Source: Diphasiastrum complanatum (taxonomy: Eukaryota > Streptophyta > Lycopodiopsida > Lycopodiales > Lycopodiaceae). From it: DNA of 64,000 nucleotides. Both the position numbers and the translations under genes were made by a program. Below, piece after piece: positions 1 to 9,939 of the stretch. Every line of letters starts with the position of its first letter. Positions within the stretch are counted from its first letter, which is position 1. The DNA is taken from NCBI GenBank assembly GCA_029204225.1, contig CM055103.1, positions 38,113,648 through 38,177,647 of the forward strand. The letters are read 5' to 3'. The notes beneath the pieces were generated by a model. The model was not told where the DNA came from. It worked only from the letters and a program-made list of their open reading frames with translations, and did no database searches.

Positions 1-835
1 GGATGTACTTGATAAGATGTACATATTCTCCTAGATCCTATTTTATAGGAAAATTCCTATTTTTGTGGAGACTAGCATTTGGATTCTAGCTAGTAGGATA
101 AGTCAACTTTGATCTATGGGCATATCTTGCTCCTATTGGTGGATCTACATGATGTGGCACTCCCCACATGTGTGAAGACCTGTTGGAACATTATACAGGT
201 CATTCTTGTACTTGATCTATAAAGAGATCACCAATTTTAATGAGAAGTTGATGAGACATTTCTATTTTATGCAATTTGCTTGAGATTGCCACATTAGAAT
301 TGTGATTTTATGCTTGGAATGCTATCACACGTTATTGTACTTTGCTCTCTGGTCACAGTCCATACAGTGACTATTTTCCACACGTGTGAGGCCGCCCTCC
401 ATAGATTTTTGCTATTACATTCATTGATCTTGCTAAATAGTTAGTGATTTGCTTCTAGATCAAGATCTAGTCAATAGAACTTGATGAATCCTTTGATTTG
501 GCAATCAATACCTCTTGTAGATTGATTAGTACAATCAATCGTTGTCCTAAATTTAGAAAATGAACATCTTGCAATCTTGAACTTGACAAAGACATCAAAC
601 ACCTCATCTTTGCTTTTTAGTAGAACTAGAAAAACTAGTCCAAATGCAATGTACCAAAATTAACCAATTAGAATGGGTCCAAACTCGACCTCATCCACTT
701 ATCTACTTGTTAAAAAAAGTAATAACACTATTTAGAGCCTTATTGACATTTATGAAACTAACTCTAAGTTGAGATTTCACTTTGGAGGCCAAAATTGCCA
801 AATAAAACAATGTTAATAGTTGACAATTTTCACAA
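1..835 (-). mobile_element. Rearranged Ty1/Copia remnant (integrase scrap joined to LTR end)
   Basis: Bases about 575-625 match the antisense integrase of the complete Copia element at 45080-45130 (shared run around acatcaaacacctcatc). From about 640 to 833 the sequence follows the outer half of that element's LTR, ending in gttgacaattttcaca just as the LTR ends at 47982. Gag, leader and part of the LTR are therefore missing between the two blocks. The first 570 bases are not clearly homologous, but they hold the palindrome CACACGTGTG at 379-388, which also occurs in the intact LTRs. Orientation matches a minus-strand element. The assignment rests on aligned words, not on a full alignment. 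Confidence 0.6.
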
Positions 836-857
836 GAAGAAAGGGAATAAGCCAGGA

Positions 858-1190
858 GTGGTAGACGACTGGCTAATTAAGTGAACTAGTTATTTCAAAC
901 TACATGCAATTCAAGAAGAGAAAAAGATTGAGAGTGTGGTTGTGTTCTTTCGAGAAAAGGCTTCATCGTGGTGGCGTGATTTGCAACCCAAACCCACCAG
1001 ATAAGAAGAATTCAGGAAAGTATTCAGAAAATCGTTTGTGGTTGTGGATGACTTTTATCAAAGATTTGTGAGTTGCAAAATGGGTACACAGAGCTTAGAC
1101 TCTTACCTGCAAGAATTTATGGATTTGCAGACAAAGCATTGTAGCAGTTTCTCCTAGTTCTACCAGCTGATTATCAGAACGAATGTAAGT
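858..1190 (+). pseudogene. Ty3/Gypsy gag (retrotransposon gag domain) remnant
   Basis: One forward frame from 858 gives a typical plant Gypsy capsid-domain pattern: a DDWL start, then FFREKASSWWRDLQP, then EEFRKVFRKSF and DSYLQEFMDLQ. Gag is the capsid protein that packages the element's RNA in the cytoplasm. The frame carries TGA at 881, TAA after the WWRDL segment and TAG near 1150, so it cannot give a full product. No protease or polymerase follows within 3 kb and no LTR was found beside it. I see it as an isolated fragment of an old element. The domain call is firm, the exact ends are not. Confidence 0.7.
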
Positions 1191-1578
1191 GAAACATGCT
1201 TCAAACTTTCAAGGATGTCATAGGAGTCATGAAAGCTTATGATTCCACGGTTGTGGCCTCTAGGAAGCAGTTTTTGGCATACCATTTGGATCCAACTAGA
1301 AGAAAGAAAAAAAAAGAGTTCGTGACAAGAAACAAGTCAAATATTTTGACGAACTAGATCAAATGGCATCAAAATTTAAGAAAAAGAAGCAGATGTCCCG
1401 AACGAAGGCTAGGAAGGCAAATGTGCATTTTGTCTGCTAGGACTATTGTGTTTGTCACACTGTGACTATTGAATCTTCTCAATCTTTGCATGTCACTGAT
1501 GTGCATATGTTTATATCTTTTTCTTCTATGGAGCAGTTGGTCTTCATTTGGGACGGCCACCTTCGGAACTGAGCAAGG

Positions 1579-1581
<3 letters not shown>

Positions 1582-1641
<60 letters not shown>
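1582..1641. repeat. (AT)n microsatellite, about 30 repeats
   Basis: An uninterrupted AT dinucleotide run of about 60 bases. Reading frames across it (YIYIYI) are artefacts. Confidence 0.97.
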
Positions 1642-1643
<2 letters not shown>

Positions 1644-2275
1644 TGCCATGTGTGATTAGAAGATTGATTAGCTAAGCATTACAAGAGAGGTTAGGCTAAA
1701 AACATCACTTAACTTATATGCCTCTGTCTTGTAGCTTTGCTTAACTGCTGAACGTGACATTCAAACTGTCACGCTCGTCGAGCCTTGGTCTCGAACTCGA
1801 CTTGTTCGACGTTTTCTCTGCTCAACATTTGGCTTTGGCTCTTGGCTGGGGTCCGACAAACTTTGGTGACTTTGGACATGTCGAGGACTTCGACGTCGTC
1901 GGCGACTTTGGTCCTACAGTGCCTTGGCAGTTTGTCGTTGACTTCATAGGTGACCGCAAGTTGGAGCCTTGCGGTGGTGTGCATTGCGGTTTGTTCCCTT
2001 CGAAACTTGGGACTGTGAGGAACCGCATGCAGGCCCCTTGCGGTGCGGTTGCAGTTCTTCCAACATGCGGTCTAGTTGCAATATTTGACTGTGGCATTTT
2101 CTCGTGTATTTCTGCAGATGAGGCCTATTGGCCTTTTTCATGTATATCTATAGGTTTGTGATCACAAGCTAAAAGCGCTTTGTGGGTAGAAACTTGATGT
2201 GTTCTCAAACTGCTTGTAGGATCTTTGTTAGAGACATCGTCTTACATCGTTGCTCGTAGAGCTTCGTTTCTTGTT
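1642..2275. other. Unassigned, GC-richer stretch
   Basis: From about 1740 to 2160 the base composition is richer in GC than the surroundings and TGCGGT words recur. An open frame of 135 codons runs forward (1754-2161), but several overlapping frames on both strands are also open and none resembles a known family. I do not call a gene here. Confidence 0.4.
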
Positions 2276-2417
2276 CGTATTGCCTCGTAACAGCTTCCCC
2301 TACGGTTTCTTTACAAACAGTGATCGTAGTGCCCTTGTAACATCTTTTCTTATGGATCATTTACGAACAGTGATTGTAGTGCTCTCGTAATAACTTTCTA
2401 TATGTGTCACTTACGAG
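2276..2417. repeat. Degenerate 50-bp tandem repeat, three units
   Basis: Units begin at 2276, 2325 and 2375. Each starts with YGTAKTGCCYTCGTAA-like sequence and the first two end in ACAGTGAT. The units differ by point changes. It could be a sub-repeat of an LTR or of an unrecognised element; no coding potential is visible. Confidence 0.7.
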
Positions 2418-4919
2418 TTGCTTACAAGTTCCTAACATGAATTTGAAATGACCGTTATGACTCATAATAGGAAGTCTTGGGGGTTCCTTATGAGTTGTTT
2501 ACGGGCAGTGACTTGCAAAAATTGATGAAGTTAAAAGGCTTCAAATCATAAGGATTGCATGAATGCAACTAGATTAGCTTACAAATTTAGGGAGAAGGAA
2601 TAAATCCAACAAAATGCTACTCAAATCATTGTACTTGATGCTACACTTAATAGGAAATGGGAAAGGAAACACCATGTAGTATTGTGTGACAACAACACTT
2701 CGAACTTATCATACGTATCTCATTGAAATGCTTAAAATTGTTTGATTGAAACTACGTCAATCAACTCTCTTAACAAAGCTTAACAAAAAATTTCATACTA
2801 TAGAGCCTTGCCCTTGTTATAACATATTAGAATCTCTACTACACATGCTTATTAATTGCCATTTTGATAAGTATAACTAATAGGCACAAGTTTAGAATAG
2901 CAATTTTAATTACTCTTTAAAGACAACTTTAGAGCAGTTAACCCTATCATCTTTCTTTACAAGTAATTTCTCATTTGACTTACAATGGCGTGTCATTTGT
3001 AAACGTAGGTGTTGTAAGTTAATCTCTCACATAGAACTTGGAGAGTGATGGCAATGGACTCTAATTTACGTTTTTGTCAATGCGTGAACATTTATAATTA
3101 TCAAGCAAGGAAAAAACATGACTAGAAATTATCTACATCATACAAAGAGGACAAACATTACATAGTTGGTTGCATTAGTAGCAAATTGTTAAATATGGAA
3201 GCTTAAGGGCCTAGAAAATTAAACTCATGTTTTTTCTTTCAATCAATTCACAAACATTTTTTTTATATACCTTTTTTTTCAAGTTTGACATGCATTGCAA
3301 CTTCCAAATACCAAGCCCGCTCGCTACCATTTTGGCAACTTGTAAACCATGCGTATATTGATAATAAGTGGGCAAGCAAGGCTCTTCTTTTCAAATTTTT
3401 TGGGGAGTCCCAAGTCCCGAGTCCCCACCACTTACACCCTAGCTCGGTGCGAGCTGGGGCTGCGGGGGGTGGAGCTGGGCTGCGTCATGTCGACGAAGGC
3501 CTTGCGCCTGACCGACCATGAAGCTTGGCCTGACCCTTCTGTCTGTGTGGCCCTCAGTTTCTAAGGAGAGTGATGTCGATTCTCGAATCTCGAGGTAGGG
3601 CTGGCTGAGGTGAGGGTGAGCTTAGCTGTTTGTTGGGATCGCGATGATGATTCTTGGGCCCCTAATTTTTGTTTGGGAATTCTGATGATTATGGTCAAGG
3701 CCCCGACGACAATGATTCTCCATCCATGTCAGAATATAGCGCAGGCCATGGCTCCCAGGCTGCTTGAGGCCCGGCCCCCGGGACCCCGGTCCCGAACTCG
3801 AGGCCTCAGGCTTAAAACTAATGATACTCATAAGAAAATAGAACTAGCGTTAAAAATTGCAAAAAAGGTTCATGATTCCCAAATCCCGAATCCCCAATGT
3901 TCCCCCCAAGCCCAGCTTGGGCCCAAAGCTCGAGGGCCCACAAATACATCTCGAAATTAGTCTATTAAATTTGAACGCATGTACAACCTGCTGTCCATGG
4001 GCCCATGAAATACAAATATTTTATGGGAGATTTTGAGCCCATATCAATGTATCACATATTAAAAGTTCCCCAACTTGGTGGGCATTCCTAAATGTAATAG
4101 CTTTGAACTTAGAAGCTAGGGCCTCGGGAATGGGAGCTTTAGCCCTTGGGGGCCCAAAATCTTAGGCGAGGGCCCGAGACAGACCAAACAACAACTGAAC
4201 AAGCTTGATGATCGCCAAGTTCAATGGCTAGCCACTCCATCTAAGTGTGCAGATGACCTCAATGAAACTGTTAGAAGAAATTTACAACATAAATGCAAAA
4301 GAAAACAGTTGGAACCAATTTTGAGGAGATCTTAGCATTGAGCTCAATCCTTTTTTTTTGTTCATTATCGTGGTCCAATGTTTTTGTGTCTAAGTCTAAA
4401 AACTATTGTAAACTATTGTTGTTGGGTCAACAAATGCAAACTATGACACATGCACATACAAGAGGCTATAAGATTCAAATTGACTATGTCTGTCTATTGT
4501 GAAATTGCCAAACTTGGGAGCCCAGTTGGGGGCATATCCCTTCCCATATTTTGGGCCTCACACATGTCAATTCCAACTTGGAGGAGGCCAAAGTGTTTTT
4601 ACCAATGACATTCATTTACTTATTGATTTTCCAATGAGCAATCTATAACACGATGACATTTGTTTTGGGACTTTGACCTGAAAAAGAGTATTCTTTTTTA
4701 GTGTTTTTTAATGGTCCTAGTTGTAGGCCAAAATCATGGATATTTTTAATAAATCTCTAAATTTTGTTTTAAAAAAAAGCCAAAAAATGCATATTTTAAA
4801 TAAAGAACTACAAGTTTTTTGTTGCAAACTTCATAAAACCATCATAATTACAAATGAAATAATAATTCAAGAGAACAAATGATTTTTGAAACTCGAAATC
4901 CCATTCACTAATGCCTCTC
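2418..4919. other. Unassigned intergenic DNA with GC-rich palindromic patches
   Basis: No coding region is supported. AT-rich DNA is broken by GC-rich islands at about 3395-3560, 3640-3930 and 4090-4190. They contain repeated phrases (AAGTCCCGAGTCCCC at 3411, AAATCCCGAATCCCC at 3879) and small inverted repeats such as GGGACC-CC-GGTCCC near 3779. The shared phrases suggest two related copies of an unidentified repeat. Confidence 0.4.
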
Positions 4920-4940
4920 AATTCAGAACTTGACATATTC

Positions 4941-5534
4941 TCAACACTCTCGTTTTTTCGAGATGTCTGTCTTTATTTCAGCAATTAGTTGTTCACTCCT
5001 GCACAGTATCAAAGTGTCGTCCACATATACAGCCACTATGATGATCTGCCCATCTGTAACTCTGACGTACACATTGGAGTCATCCAACAGAGGCTTGAAT
5101 CCCAATGATTTCAGGGCCTGATCCTTCTTCTTGTACCATTGCCGGGCTGATTGCTTCAGACCGTAGATGCCTATGCATTTTGCATACATAGTCAAGAAGT
5201 GAATTCGAGACAAATCCTGGGGGTCTAATTCGCCATGCAAGAAGGTTGTCTTCTCGTCCACAATGTGGATCATGAGGTCATAAGCTGCTGCATATGCAAA
5301 CAACAGACGTAGGGATGAATGTTTGACGACAGGAGAGAAGGTTTCAGAGTAGTCAATATCGTATCTCTGAGAGAAACCCTTCGCTACCAGTCTTGCCTTG
5401 TATTTCGTCACACTTCCGTCTGGTCCATATTTGAGTTTGAAAACCCATTTGCATTTGAAAGTCTTGCGCTTATGAGGTAATGGCTCCAACATCCATATCT
5501 GGTTCTTCCTCATGGACTCCATCTCTTCGTTCAT
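4941..5534 (-). pseudogene. Copia reverse transcriptase (partial)
   Basis: The 197-codon block contains the conserved Copia entry segment (KCKWVFKLKYGPDGSV, then KARLVAKGFSQ), the SETFSPVV block, a first-Asp region read as DEKTTFLHGEL where families usually have DVKTAFLHG, YGLKQSARQWY, and the catalytic YVDD at 5016-5027. The enzyme copies element RNA into DNA inside particles. The frame ends just after YVDD and the downstream thumb and RNase H are missing, so the enzyme would be incomplete even without upstream frameshifts. It is fused to nothing in frame, and the linker to integrase (5664-6034) lies in other frames. Confidence 0.85.
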
Positions 5535-5663
5535 GAATTGGATTCATTTGTCCTTTTCAAGACCTTCAATCGCCTCCTCGAATATCTGTGGTTCGCCACT
5601 GAACCCGCAGAATTCTTCTGATGTGGAAGCTAAGCTGCTTGGCACAAATCTTGCTGGCGCTCT

Positions 5664-6034
5664 TCATGGTCTTGTCGACCTTCTGGGAGATCCTCCCGGA
5701 ACAGCTATGCCTTTGCCCTTGTCTGCTCTGCTTGATCCAAAACCATCTTGGTTTACAAGAACTGCGACGGCAGGTTGCCTCTCGATTTTTTCTTCATCTG
5801 ATTCGTCGTTCGAATGGGAGATGATTCGAAAATCTTTGTTTTCGTGTTCGTCCTCTGCTCCCTCTGACGTTGGCGGCAGGTCATAGTACTGTCTTTCCAG
5901 AACTTCATAGCTAACAGGGCCTTCGTTGGCCATTGTCCTGCTCTCGTCGAATTTGACACCCTCACTGTTTTCACAATCTTCGTGTCTGGCATGTAGATTC
6001 TGTAGTATGACGAATTGTTGTCATAACCTACCAA
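5664..6034 (-). pseudogene. Copia integrase C-terminal/linker region, frameshifted
   Basis: Two overlapping minus frames cover the stretch between integrase and reverse transcriptase. One starts with VGYDNNSSYYRIYMPD, the usual Copia segment just after integrase (GYxxxxKxYR). The other (5664-5933) carries the acidic, variable linker with an S/D/E-rich run. The reading frame moves near 6030 and again near 5950, and stops again before the reverse transcriptase block. Shape and position make the identification good, but no product is expected. Confidence 0.7.
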
Positions 6035-6777
6035 AAATCCTTGCTCGGCTTTCTCATCAAGCTTCTTTGAAGCTTATCAGGAATATGTGCATATGCTGCA
6101 CAGCCAAATATTCTGACGTGAGACAGGTTGGGTTTTCTACCCCACCATAGCTCATGTGGTGTCGTGTGAGGAACACCTGATTTATCTGTCCTGTTCTGGA
6201 TGTATGCGGCTGTAGCTACTGCTTCAGCCCACAGTGCCCTTGGAGCCTTTGAGTATGCCCTCATGCATCTGGCTGCTTCCATCAAGGTCCTGTTCTTTCG
6301 TTCATCAACAACACCATTGTGTTGCGGTGTGTAGGCTGCAGTTCTTCTGTGAATGATGCCACAATCATTGTAGAAGCCAGTAAAGTGATTCGAGATATAT
6401 TCGCCACCTCCATCTGTTCTGATCTGCTTCACCTTGTTGCATGTGCATCTCTCAGTCCAATTCACATATTCTGTGAATTTATCGAGTGTTTCAGATTTAT
6501 TCTGAATAAAATACACTCTGGCAAACTTGCTATAATCATCAATGAAAGTTATATAATATTTTGAATCTCCTACTGAGATCACGCTGAATGGACCGCAGAT
6601 GTTAGAGTGCACCAGCTCCAGAATCTTTGTCGTTCTGTAGGAGTCTTTGACGAATGGTGTGCGTGACATCTTGTCTTTCAAGCATGCATCACAAGTAGTT
6701 GAACTGGTTGCATTCGAGATGCTAACCCCTGTTATTGCTCCATGATGACTTGCCTGGTAGAGTGCCATTGAGTTCAT
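6028..6777 (-). pseudogene. Copia integrase (rve core) with pre-integrase zinc residues
   Basis: The 249-codon frame has the CDACLKDKMSR half of the zinc-binding HHCC motif at its start. It then has the integrase core: HSNICGP, where families have a catalytic Asp (HSDICGP) and this copy has Asn; FIDDYSKFARVYF; the second Asp in RTDGGGEY; and the Glu region TPQHNGVVDERKNRT, where the usual AERKN is DERKN. The protein would insert element DNA into the chromosome. Replacement of the first catalytic Asp and the frame break after KPSKDFW mark it as dead. It continues the frame of neither the protease block upstream nor the linker downstream. Confidence 0.85.
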
Positions 6778-6795
6778 GTAGCAGAGTCTTCTGTG

Positions 6796-7284
6796 TCACA
6801 GAGTGTCTGGCAAGTTGTCATGGGTCTGATGCATTTGATCTTCAAGTAGGCGCACCTTTAGATGATATAGGTTGCCCTTCCTTCTGCCTTGAGCAATGAG
6901 AGTGCTGGTGCTGGCATCAATCACATTGCATGCTTCGTTATAAAACGTCACACGCATCCCTGCATCTACTATTCTTGCTACAGAGAGCAAGTCTTGCTGT
7001 AGAGTTGGCACGAACAGAACGTCTTCGAGTCGTCTGTCTCTGCTGTTGGTGTTGAGCCAGAGTGAACCAATACCGTTCACTTGATGTCTGGATCCATCTC
7101 CAAGATTTATGAATCTTGAGGCATCTGCACTTCTAAAATCAGACATGATTCGTCTTGATGTCACGAAGTGCAAGGTGGCTCCTAAATCCAGGATCACCTC
7201 GTGTGTGTCAGACGTTGATGCTGCACACACATCTTCACAAATGTAGGCGATCAAACAATTTTTGTTCGTTCTTTCTTTGCCCAT
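6796..7284 (-). pseudogene. Copia aspartic protease region
   Basis: This 162-codon block contains the retropepsin-like active-site region as ILDLGATLHF (Asp codon at 7186-7188). In Copia elements the motif is D-S-G-A. Here the Ser codon reads TTA, one base from TCA, giving Leu. The flap-like and C-terminal segments (VLFVPTLQQDLLSVARIVD) and the start of the pre-integrase domain (GNLYHLKVR) follow in order. The protease releases gag and pol proteins from the polyprotein. The block is separated from gag by a stop at about 7370 and from integrase by a stop near 6793. Confidence 0.8.
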
Positions 7285-7289
7285 CTTCG

Positions 7290-8181
7290 AACTCTCGGGC
7301 TCCTCGACATAGGAAGAACTATTATTGTTCTCTTGTCTGTTCTGTGCTGATCTATTTCTTGGGTTCTAGTGGCAATCCATGGCTTCATGACCCTTCTTAT
7401 GGCAATGGATACACTCAATCTTGGTATTGAACCAACAGGTATCTACTGTATGCCTGTCTCTTTTGCATCTCGTACAGGTCTTCTTGTCTGCATCTTGTCG
7501 TTTTGACCTCCCTTTGGTCTTCCAGTTGCTTTTGTTGGTCCTCTCCGTTTGTTGGTCACGATCCTGCCTCTGATTCGACTCCCTCTTAGGCTTGAACTAC
7601 TTTTTTGATTTTTCTCTGTTGCCGTAGAGTGCCTGGTTAGAACCATCTTTGTGATCAAGATGCTCTCTGGCCTCGACTTCCTCTCGAATCTCGACAATCG
7701 CCTTTTCGAGGTTCATGGTAGGATCTTTTGTGAGGGTTCGTGTCGTCTGGAAAGATCTGGGTGAGGCTCTCAACAGATATGTGAGATGCTTCTCAGCTGA
7801 TACTGCATGTAGTGATAGAAACATATCATTCATCTTTCTCATGAAACAGGTGAGGTCTTTTCCATCCCACTCCAGATCGTCAACTGATCTTCCAGTATCA
7901 TAATCTGACTTCTTGATTTCGTCTACTACCTTGTCATTTTTCTCCCTCCATTCGCATAGCTCCTTGCCTGTTGTCGTAGGTATTTCTTCTGTGCCATCCA
8001 CACAGGGAAAAAGTCCTTCGCCCTTGAGTATCAAAGATGTCTTAACTTTCCAGGATAGAAAGTTAGATCCTGAAGAATTAAGTATAGTGTAGATCTTGCT
8101 CCACATGCTGCTGATTGAAGCCATTGCTTCTTGAAGTCTGTTCTTTTCTTGATGGTTAATTGTCTGAATGCTTGGCCTCAT
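7290..8181 (-). pseudogene. Copia gag with two CCHC zinc knuckles
   Basis: The frame starts 43 bases inside the primer site and begins MRPSIQ, with a second Met at codon 20 followed by ASISSMWSK. It reads through a UBN2-type gag (FLSWKVKTSLILKGEG; TCFMRKMNDMF) to a stop at 7597. The same sense continues, with shifts, through a basic stretch to two knuckles of form CX2CX4HX4C: CTRCKRDRHTVDTC (7435-7476) and CIHCHKKGHEAMDC (7372-7413). The knuckles bind RNA during packaging. Two knuckles are less usual than one in plant Copia gags. Stops at 7597 and 7370 break the gene. Confidence 0.8.
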
Positions 8182-8222
8182 GGATCTGCTAGTTTCTTGG
8201 CTATGTCAGAATATGGCAGGGT

Positions 8223-8235
8223 GGCCCTGATACCA
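8223..8235 (-). promoter_or_regulatory. Primer binding site (initiator Met tRNA type)
   Basis: On the minus strand TGGTATCAGGGCC lies one base inside the LTR end. This is the usual plant Copia site complementary to initiator tRNA-Met, with one G where A is commoner. It fixes the element's polarity and the LTR boundary. Confidence 0.85.
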
Positions 8236-8236
8236 C

Positions 8237-9029
8237 TGATGAGAAGAATTGTGAGATGCTCTGATACGTGTAATGAATCTAGGGGAGAAAAATTTACAAA
8301 ACAGTCGCGACTCTCTTTCAAGATTCGGATGGAGTTCAGATGCGTTCGCTGGGCACTGCCAGCTGAAATACTCCTACAATCCTCCAGAGAGTAGTCAGTT
8401 ACTATTGATCTACGTTCATAAAATTAATACAGCATTCGACTTAATTTCAACCAAGATGTGGAATTCAAAGGGAACAAGAAAACTCGGACATATGAAATAA
8501 ACAGCATAAGCATTCAACATCCAAGATCAGACACAACTAGAAAATAATCTATATTGACTTTCTCTGATTTCTTCAGGGCACTGCATGCGAATCCACGTAG
8601 TGCGTTAGCGTGAGAGAAGCACGGTTCTCTCACGAGTAGTAGTCTCGCTTCACTAGCGGACAATTGGATCTTCTGATACTAGACATAATTATCTTCTCGC
8701 ACGCAGGTGGAGCTTCTGTCTGTGTTCGTCTTTATTGCTTACTAGCATCATACTTCTTCAGTGTTTCTTCTCGTAGTTACACTCTATGTATCCTGTTCTG
8801 ATATATGTCAAGTATTATCCAATAAGTACAGTCTCTCTATGTAAATCTAAGATTAGAGTGATTATACATTTACAACTAATCAAGGAATTACAAGAGTCGC
8901 AGATTAGCCACGACCTAGAAAGTATCTACTGATGTCATGCCATCAGGTCAGATCTCTGTACTTCTGGGTACTTGCGTGATCTCTGGTGGTACTCCTTGGG
9001 GCATGAGGACAGAATGAGTTTCGTTTCCA
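8237..9029 (-). repeat. 5' LTR of the decayed Copia element
   Basis: 793 bp, reading TGGAAACGAAACTC...TCTCATCA on the minus strand, with TG and CA ends. The boundaries are set by the primer site on one side and by the end of similarity to the inverted copy at 9940-10731 on the other. No partner LTR was found at the truncated end near 4925. Confidence 0.88.
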
Positions 9030-9395
9030 CTGTTGGTTTTGTTTACCTCGTCTGCCTTTCTCTCTTGCTGGACCGCAAAGGAATCTCATTCGTGGATCCT
9101 TCGTGTTCGCAAACCATTTGTCTTAGTCTCCGTTGACTTTCGTGTTTGCGAAACTCTTCGTGTTTTGTGTCTCCAGCTGTTCGAGTTCGCAAACATCTTC
9201 GTCAGGTGAAGGGCTGAAAGCTAGCGAGGCTTTGTAATCAGAAACACTTTGTTTCTTCAACTATGGCCTGTGTATGATCTTTAGATTTCATTTTAAAGTT
9301 ATGTACATGTGTTTAATTTGGTTCTCTTACTTCCATTGGCCTGTCTCCAGTTATTGGGTCTACAAGTGGCCTATCACACTGATTTATATCTAAAA
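9030..9395. other. Spacer between inverted LTRs, unassigned
   Basis: No coding region or known repeat seen. It contains loosely repeated CTTCGTGTTYGCRAAC-like phrases at about 9097, 9140 and 9186. Confidence 0.4.
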
Positions 9396-9836
9396 TCAAA
9401 GTTGTTTCTGTAATTTTTTTGTTTTCTGAATATCTTCTCTTAATTTGGCAAGCTCAGAGCTATCTTGTAAGGGGTGGATGGATGCACCAGGTAGAGATAT
9501 CGATGGTTCGGTGGTGGCTTTCTTGCTTTCAGTAGATGGGATGGACTTATGGCAATGTGTAGCCATGGTCTTTGGGCGTGACTTGGGTCTAGTGGGAGAA
9601 GACTTAGAAATATTATGAGATTTCTTTTTTTTGGAATGAGGGACAACTACAGTATCATCCTCAACGTTTTCAGAGGCCGGCTTTGTGACCTGAGCAGTAG
9701 TAGAAGCAGGCTTGAGAGATCCAATAGATACACCTTTTGAACTCCGTAATGAATAGACCAGATCTTTTACCTCAGCAATAGCAGCTAGAACCATTTTTAA
9801 GCATTGCTTCATGCTCTGGACAGAAACAAAAATCAA
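9396..9836 (-). CDS. Hypothetical basic S/P/K-rich exon
   Basis: An open frame of about 146 codons (first Met at 9836) is preceded on the minus strand by TTTTTGTTTCTGTCCAG, a good splice acceptor, so the Met may not be the real start. The product has an N-terminal helix-like segment (MKQCLKMVLAAIAEVKDLV), a low-complexity middle with a KKKK patch that could act in nuclear targeting, and a short coiled-coil-like end (SELAKLREDIQKTKKLQ). I recognise no family. A motif ATGCTAAGCAT at 9902 in its upstream intron recurs in the intron of the methyltransferase remnant at 11.9 kb. This hints that both belong to one original locus split by the LTR at 9940. It may be a remnant exon. Confidence 0.35.
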   Translation of the reverse strand: MIFVSVQSMKQCLKMVLAAIAEVKDLVYSLRSSKGVSIGSLKPASTTAQVTKPASENVEDDTVVVPHSKKKKSHNISKSSPTRPKSRPKTMATHCHKSIPSTESKKATTEPSISLPGASIHPLQDSSELAKLREDIQKTKKLQKQL

Positions 9837-9939
9837 GTTTAAAATAGAATGAGTAAAGGCTTTTACCTAAAAGTTCAAAGAATTTTATATTTAGTAACCA
9901 CTATGCTAAGCATGAAACAAATATAGACATACTTGAATA

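Larger units (their letters stand above)
4925..9029 (-). mobile_element. Decayed Ty1/Copia element, 3' truncated, 5' LTR present
   Basis: On the minus strand the order is LTR (9029-8237), primer site, gag with two zinc knuckles, protease, integrase, reverse transcriptase. This is the Copia order, with integrase before reverse transcriptase. The RNase H domain and 3' LTR are absent, since similarity stops near 4925 after the YVDD region. The coding part is split over at least five frames or blocks by stops and frameshifts. It belongs to a different Copia family from the element at 42-48 kb: the LTR sequences share nothing obvious and the gag has two knuckles instead of one. Confidence 0.88.

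Noticed and set aside
1369-1644. Minus frame starting MIYIYIYI
   Set aside because: Created by the AT microsatellite. The remainder is antisense to non-coding DNA.
1754-2161. 135-codon forward frame in GC-richer DNA
   Set aside because: Several overlapping frames on both strands are equally open, composition explains them, and no family resemblance was seen.
4941-5534. Endogenous pararetrovirus as source of the YVDD reverse transcriptase
   Set aside because: Integrase precedes the reverse transcriptase and an LTR with an initiator-Met primer site is present, which is the Copia layout.
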